DNA of 8,529 bases from Bacteroidota bacterium (GTDB lineage Bacteria; Bacteroidota; Bacteroidia; B-17B0; Aurantibacillaceae). How positions within the stretch are numbered: position 1 is the stretch's first letter; every line of letters starts with the position of its first letter. The position numbers were made by a program, and so were the translations under genes. The notes under the pieces are model-generated. The model made no database searches. It was not told where the DNA came from and saw only the letters and a list, made by a program, of their open reading frames with translations. The stretch spans positions 1 to 8,529 of the forward strand of contig SYEI01000342.1 in NCBI GenBank assembly GCA_005800865.1. The letters run 5' to 3'. Below are positions 6,511-8,529 of this stretch, one piece after another.

Positions 6511-7896
6511 ATGAGCCTAAATCATATCTTCATTTCATTATTTTTAGTTAGTATTTCATTACATTCTTATTCTCAAAATAAAGATAGTATTGTTTTACGC
6601 AAACACTTTGACTATTATTTGACTCAAAGTAATTGTTATAAAAACTTAGAGTTCCTTTCCACTAAAATAGAAAGTCGCTTAAGCGGTTCCCCTGGAGCAG
6701 CCAAGGCGGTAACGTGGGCAAAAAAAGCGATGTATGAAGCTGGTGCTGATACTGTTTATTTGCAACCTTGCATGGTACCTCATTGGGTAAGAGGTGAAAA
6801 AGAAACTTGTACATCTATCAATTCAAAAACAAAAAAACAAACTAACTATAACATTTGTGCCTTAGGCAATTCGGTTGGGACTAATAAAACAGGCTTAAAT
6901 GCACCTGTCATTATCGTTAATAGTTATGCTCAACTCGATTCTTTGGGAGAAAAAAACATCAAAGGTAAAATTGTGTTTTATAATGTATACTTTGACCATA
7001 AACATTTAAGCACTGGCACTTGTTATGGAGAAACTGTTACTTACCGCTATTCGGGCCCCAGTAAAGCCGCTAAGTATGGCGCCATTGCAACCATCGTTCG
7101 CAGCATGAGTTCTATTAACAATAATTTTCCACACACAGGAGTAATGGGCTACGATACGGTTTTGATAAAAAACAAAATACCTGCTTGTGCTATTAGCTTC
7201 AGCGGTGCTGATAAATTACTAGAAGAATTAAAAGCTAATCCCGCTTTGACTCTTCAATTAAAAATGAATTGCCAAATGCTAGCAAAAGAATTATCATATA
7301 ATGTAGTTGGAGAAATTAAAGGCTCTGAAAAACCAAATGAAATTATTATGGCAGGCGGCCATTTAGATGCTTGGGATAACGGACAAGGTGCGCATGACGA
7401 TGGCGCTGGTGTGGTGCAAGCTATGGAAGTTTTAGCGATGTATAAAAAACAAAATATCAAACCAAAACATACCATACGTGCGGTTGCATTTATGAATGAA
7501 GAAAACGGTGGTGCTGGTGGCAAAGCCTATTTTGAAGATACCAAAAAAAATAATTTAAAACACATTGCTGCTTTAGAAAGCGATGCTGGTGGATTTTCGC
7601 CAAGAGGCATTGCTATTGATACAACCATGGGGGCTTATAAAAAAGTATTAAGCTGGAAATCGTTACTAGATCCATATTTTGTTCAATACATTAAAATTGG
7701 AGGTCACGGGGCTGATATAGGTTATTTAGCAGATATAGGAGTTCCTTTAATGGGCTTTGAACCTGATGGACAAAAATATTTTGATTATCACCATACAGCA
7801 GATGACACCTTTGATAAAATAAATAAACGCGAATTAGAATTAAGTGCTGGAGTAATAGGCTCCTTAATTTATTTAATAGACACTAAAGGCTGGTAA
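6511..7896 (+). CDS. Secreted M28-family zinc metallopeptidase with PA-like insert
   Basis: This is a 461-residue peptidase exported by an N-terminal signal peptide (ends SLHSYSQ, about residue 22). Residues about 40-120 form the first part of the peptidase fold. A PA-like domain lies at about 128-240 (APVIIVNSYAQLD...KGKIVFYNV...AAKYGAIATIVRS). The M28 catalytic core follows at 260-461. Expected co-catalytic zinc ligands and catalytic residues are present: H284 and D286 in GGHLDAWD, D296 in GAHDDGAG, E330-E331 in MNEENGGAGG, D358 in ESDAGG, and H428 in YHHTADDT. The pattern GQGAxDDGxG and the PA insert are most like carboxypeptidase Q (plasma glutamate carboxypeptidase), so it likely trims dipeptides or peptide ends in the periplasm; exact specificity is inferred. 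It follows the DUF4294 gene by 45 nt. No clear terminator follows it except the palindromic element further on. Confidence 0.92.
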   Translation: MSLNHIFISLFLVSISLHSYSQNKDSIVLRKHFDYYLTQSNCYKNLEFLSTKIESRLSGSPGAAKAVTWAKKAMYEAGADTVYLQPCMVPHWVRGEKETCTSINSKTKKQTNYNICALGNSVGTNKTGLNAPVIIVNSYAQLDSLGEKNIKGKIVFYNVYFDHKHLSTGTCYGETVTYRYSGPSKAAKYGAIATIVRSMSSINNNFPHTGVMGYDTVLIKNKIPACAISFSGADKLLEELKANPALTLQLKMNCQMLAKELSYNVVGEIKGSEKPNEIIMAGGHLDAWDNGQGAHDDGAGVVQAMEVLAMYKKQNIKPKHTIRAVAFMNEENGGAGGKAYFEDTKKNNLKHIAALESDAGGFSPRGIAIDTTMGAYKKVLSWKSLLDPYFVQYIKIGGHGADIGYLADIGVPLMGFEPDGQKYFDYHHTADDTFDKINKRELELSAGVIGSLIYLIDTKGW

Positions 7897-8110
7897 TATA
7901 AATACATAAAAAATAGTAAAATAAATTAAACCACATAGAACATAGAAAAGAAATAACAACAGTATAAGATAGAAAACTTTGTTTTAAACATAGGGCGCTA
8001 TTGTTAAAAGCGTAGCTTCTATAACAAACTAATAATCAATAAAACAAACTATGTTTCTATGTGGTTAAAACAAGTAACTCATACTCTGATATTATTTCTA
8101 GAATAAAAAA
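7897..8110. other. Gene-free gap holding a palindromic element
   Basis: No convincing reading frame lies in this 214-nt AT-rich stretch. Its centre is an inverted-repeat element (about 7926-8070, listed separately). The last 40 nt before the transporter start carry no exact TAnnTTTG box. Confidence 0.6.
7926..8070. repeat. Palindromic intergenic element with CCACATAG ends
   Basis: The two ends are inverted copies: CCACATAGAACATAG at 7931-7945 and CTATGTTTCTATGTGG at 8049-8064, which pair completely except for one bulged base. Inside is a second hairpin (7982-7993 with 7998-8009, loop GGCG) made of TTTTAA and ATAG pairs around a 2x2 mismatch. A competing hairpin uses TTGTTA (8001-8006) with TAACAA (8022-8027) and AAGC with GCTT. 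The element has no coding capacity. Its shape, about 145 nt and between genes, resembles dispersed REP- or MITE-like repeats, and it could also act as a transcription end for the metallopeptidase. Only one copy is in the window, so repetition is inferred. Confidence 0.6.
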
Positions 8111-8529
8111 ATGAAAATCCCTCAAAAAATACTTAACACATCTGTTCTTGTTTTCGTTATTGCGTTTACGGCACTTTGCGCATTTCAAATTAAAAAATTA
8201 AAATTCAATTACGATTTCGAAGCTTTCTTTCCAAACGAAGACGATGAACTAGGCGTTTATGAAACACACCGCAATCGCTTTGAATGGGATAATGAATTTG
8301 TATTATTAGGAATTGAAAATAAAAAAGGAATCTTTCAAAAAGATTTTCTAGAAAAAATAGAAAAACTATCTAACGAGTTAAAAGATATCCCTCATACGGA
8401 TAGAATTATTTCTCCCACTACCATCAAAAACATTTCGTTAAGTGGATTAGCTCCAGTTCAAAAAAGATTATTACACATAGATGATCCATCTTTATACAAA
8501 GATGACAGTATTGCCATTTATAGCACACC
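8111..8529 (+). CDS. MMPL/RND-family transporter, 5' part
   Basis: The frame opens at ATG 8111 and runs off the right edge after 139 codons. It begins MKIPQKILNTSVLVFVIAFT, a single N-terminal transmembrane helix (about 10-26). It continues with KFNYDFEAFFPNEDDE (31-46), typical of the RND/MMPL superfamily, where the first helix is followed by a segment ending in FFP and acidic residues before the first large periplasmic loop. The loop part visible here has HRNRFEWDNEFVLLGIEN and LEKIEKLSNELKDIPHTDRIISPTTI, as in Bacteroidota 'MMPL family transporter' proteins. A lipid or hydrophobic substrate is common in the family, but nothing here identifies it. The start is preceded by AATAAAAAA, an A-rich context usual for this phylum. 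Confidence 0.85.
   Translation, partial: MKIPQKILNTSVLVFVIAFTALCAFQIKKLKFNYDFEAFFPNEDDELGVYETHRNRFEWDNEFVLLGIENKKGIFQKDFLEKIEKLSNELKDIPHTDRIISPTTIKNISLSGLAPVQKRLLHIDDPSLYKDDSIAIYST

Noticed and set aside
7254..7523. 89-codon minus-strand frame within the metallopeptidase gene
   Set aside because: It is antisense to the M28 catalytic core; its Pro/Ala-rich start mirrors the Gly-rich motifs on the other strand.
7926..8070. CRISPR array
   Set aside because: Only one pair of inverted arms is present, with no series of direct repeats or spacers.
1..8529. tRNA or rRNA genes
   Set aside because: The gaps between genes are short and none shows cloverleaf or rRNA-like sequence.

Overview
The window is AT-rich DNA from a member of the Bacteroidota, probably a free-living or environmental one. 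The evidence is a PD40/SPOR-like envelope protein, a DUF4294 protein, an OmpA-like protein with an N-terminal CAP-like segment, a solitary accC, Bacteroidota-type -7 boxes (TAnnTTTG) and little sign of Shine-Dalgarno sites. I cannot place it below phylum.

Layout, left to right. (1) The 3' end of a plus-strand envelope gene (PD40 repeat, carboxypeptidase-regulatory-like domain, SPOR-like C-terminus), closed by a strong hairpin terminator. (2) On the minus strand, phenylalanine 4-monooxygenase (Phe to Tyr). It is preceded by a 180-nt leader holding a promoter box, a 24-codon reading frame with five consecutive tyrosine codons, and an intrinsic terminator with a competing antiterminator. (3) Also on the minus strand, a 786-aa secreted protein with a CAP-like N-terminus and an OmpA-like middle; its 3' end overlaps the leader promoter. 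(4) A 158-nt divergent intergenic region. (5) On the plus strand, biotin carboxylase (accC) with its own terminator, a DUF4294 secreted protein, and a secreted M28-family metallopeptidase with an inserted PA-like domain. (6) A 214-nt gene-free gap that contains a palindromic, repeat-like element. (7) The 5' end of an MMPL/RND-type transporter running off the right edge.

Most genes are ordinary housekeeping or envelope genes of this phylum. The exceptional feature is the phenylalanine hydroxylase leader (1621-1774, minus). All parts of a ribosome-mediated transcription attenuator are visible: a peptide with a YYYYY run, a terminator ending in seven U, and a 10-bp alternative pairing that uses the terminator's 5' arm and lies just beyond the edge of a ribosome stalled on the Tyr codons. 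The logic fits the enzyme. When Tyr-tRNA is scarce the ribosome should stall, the terminator should not form, and the Tyr-making enzyme should be transcribed. The sequence parts are read directly; the regulatory behaviour is inferred.
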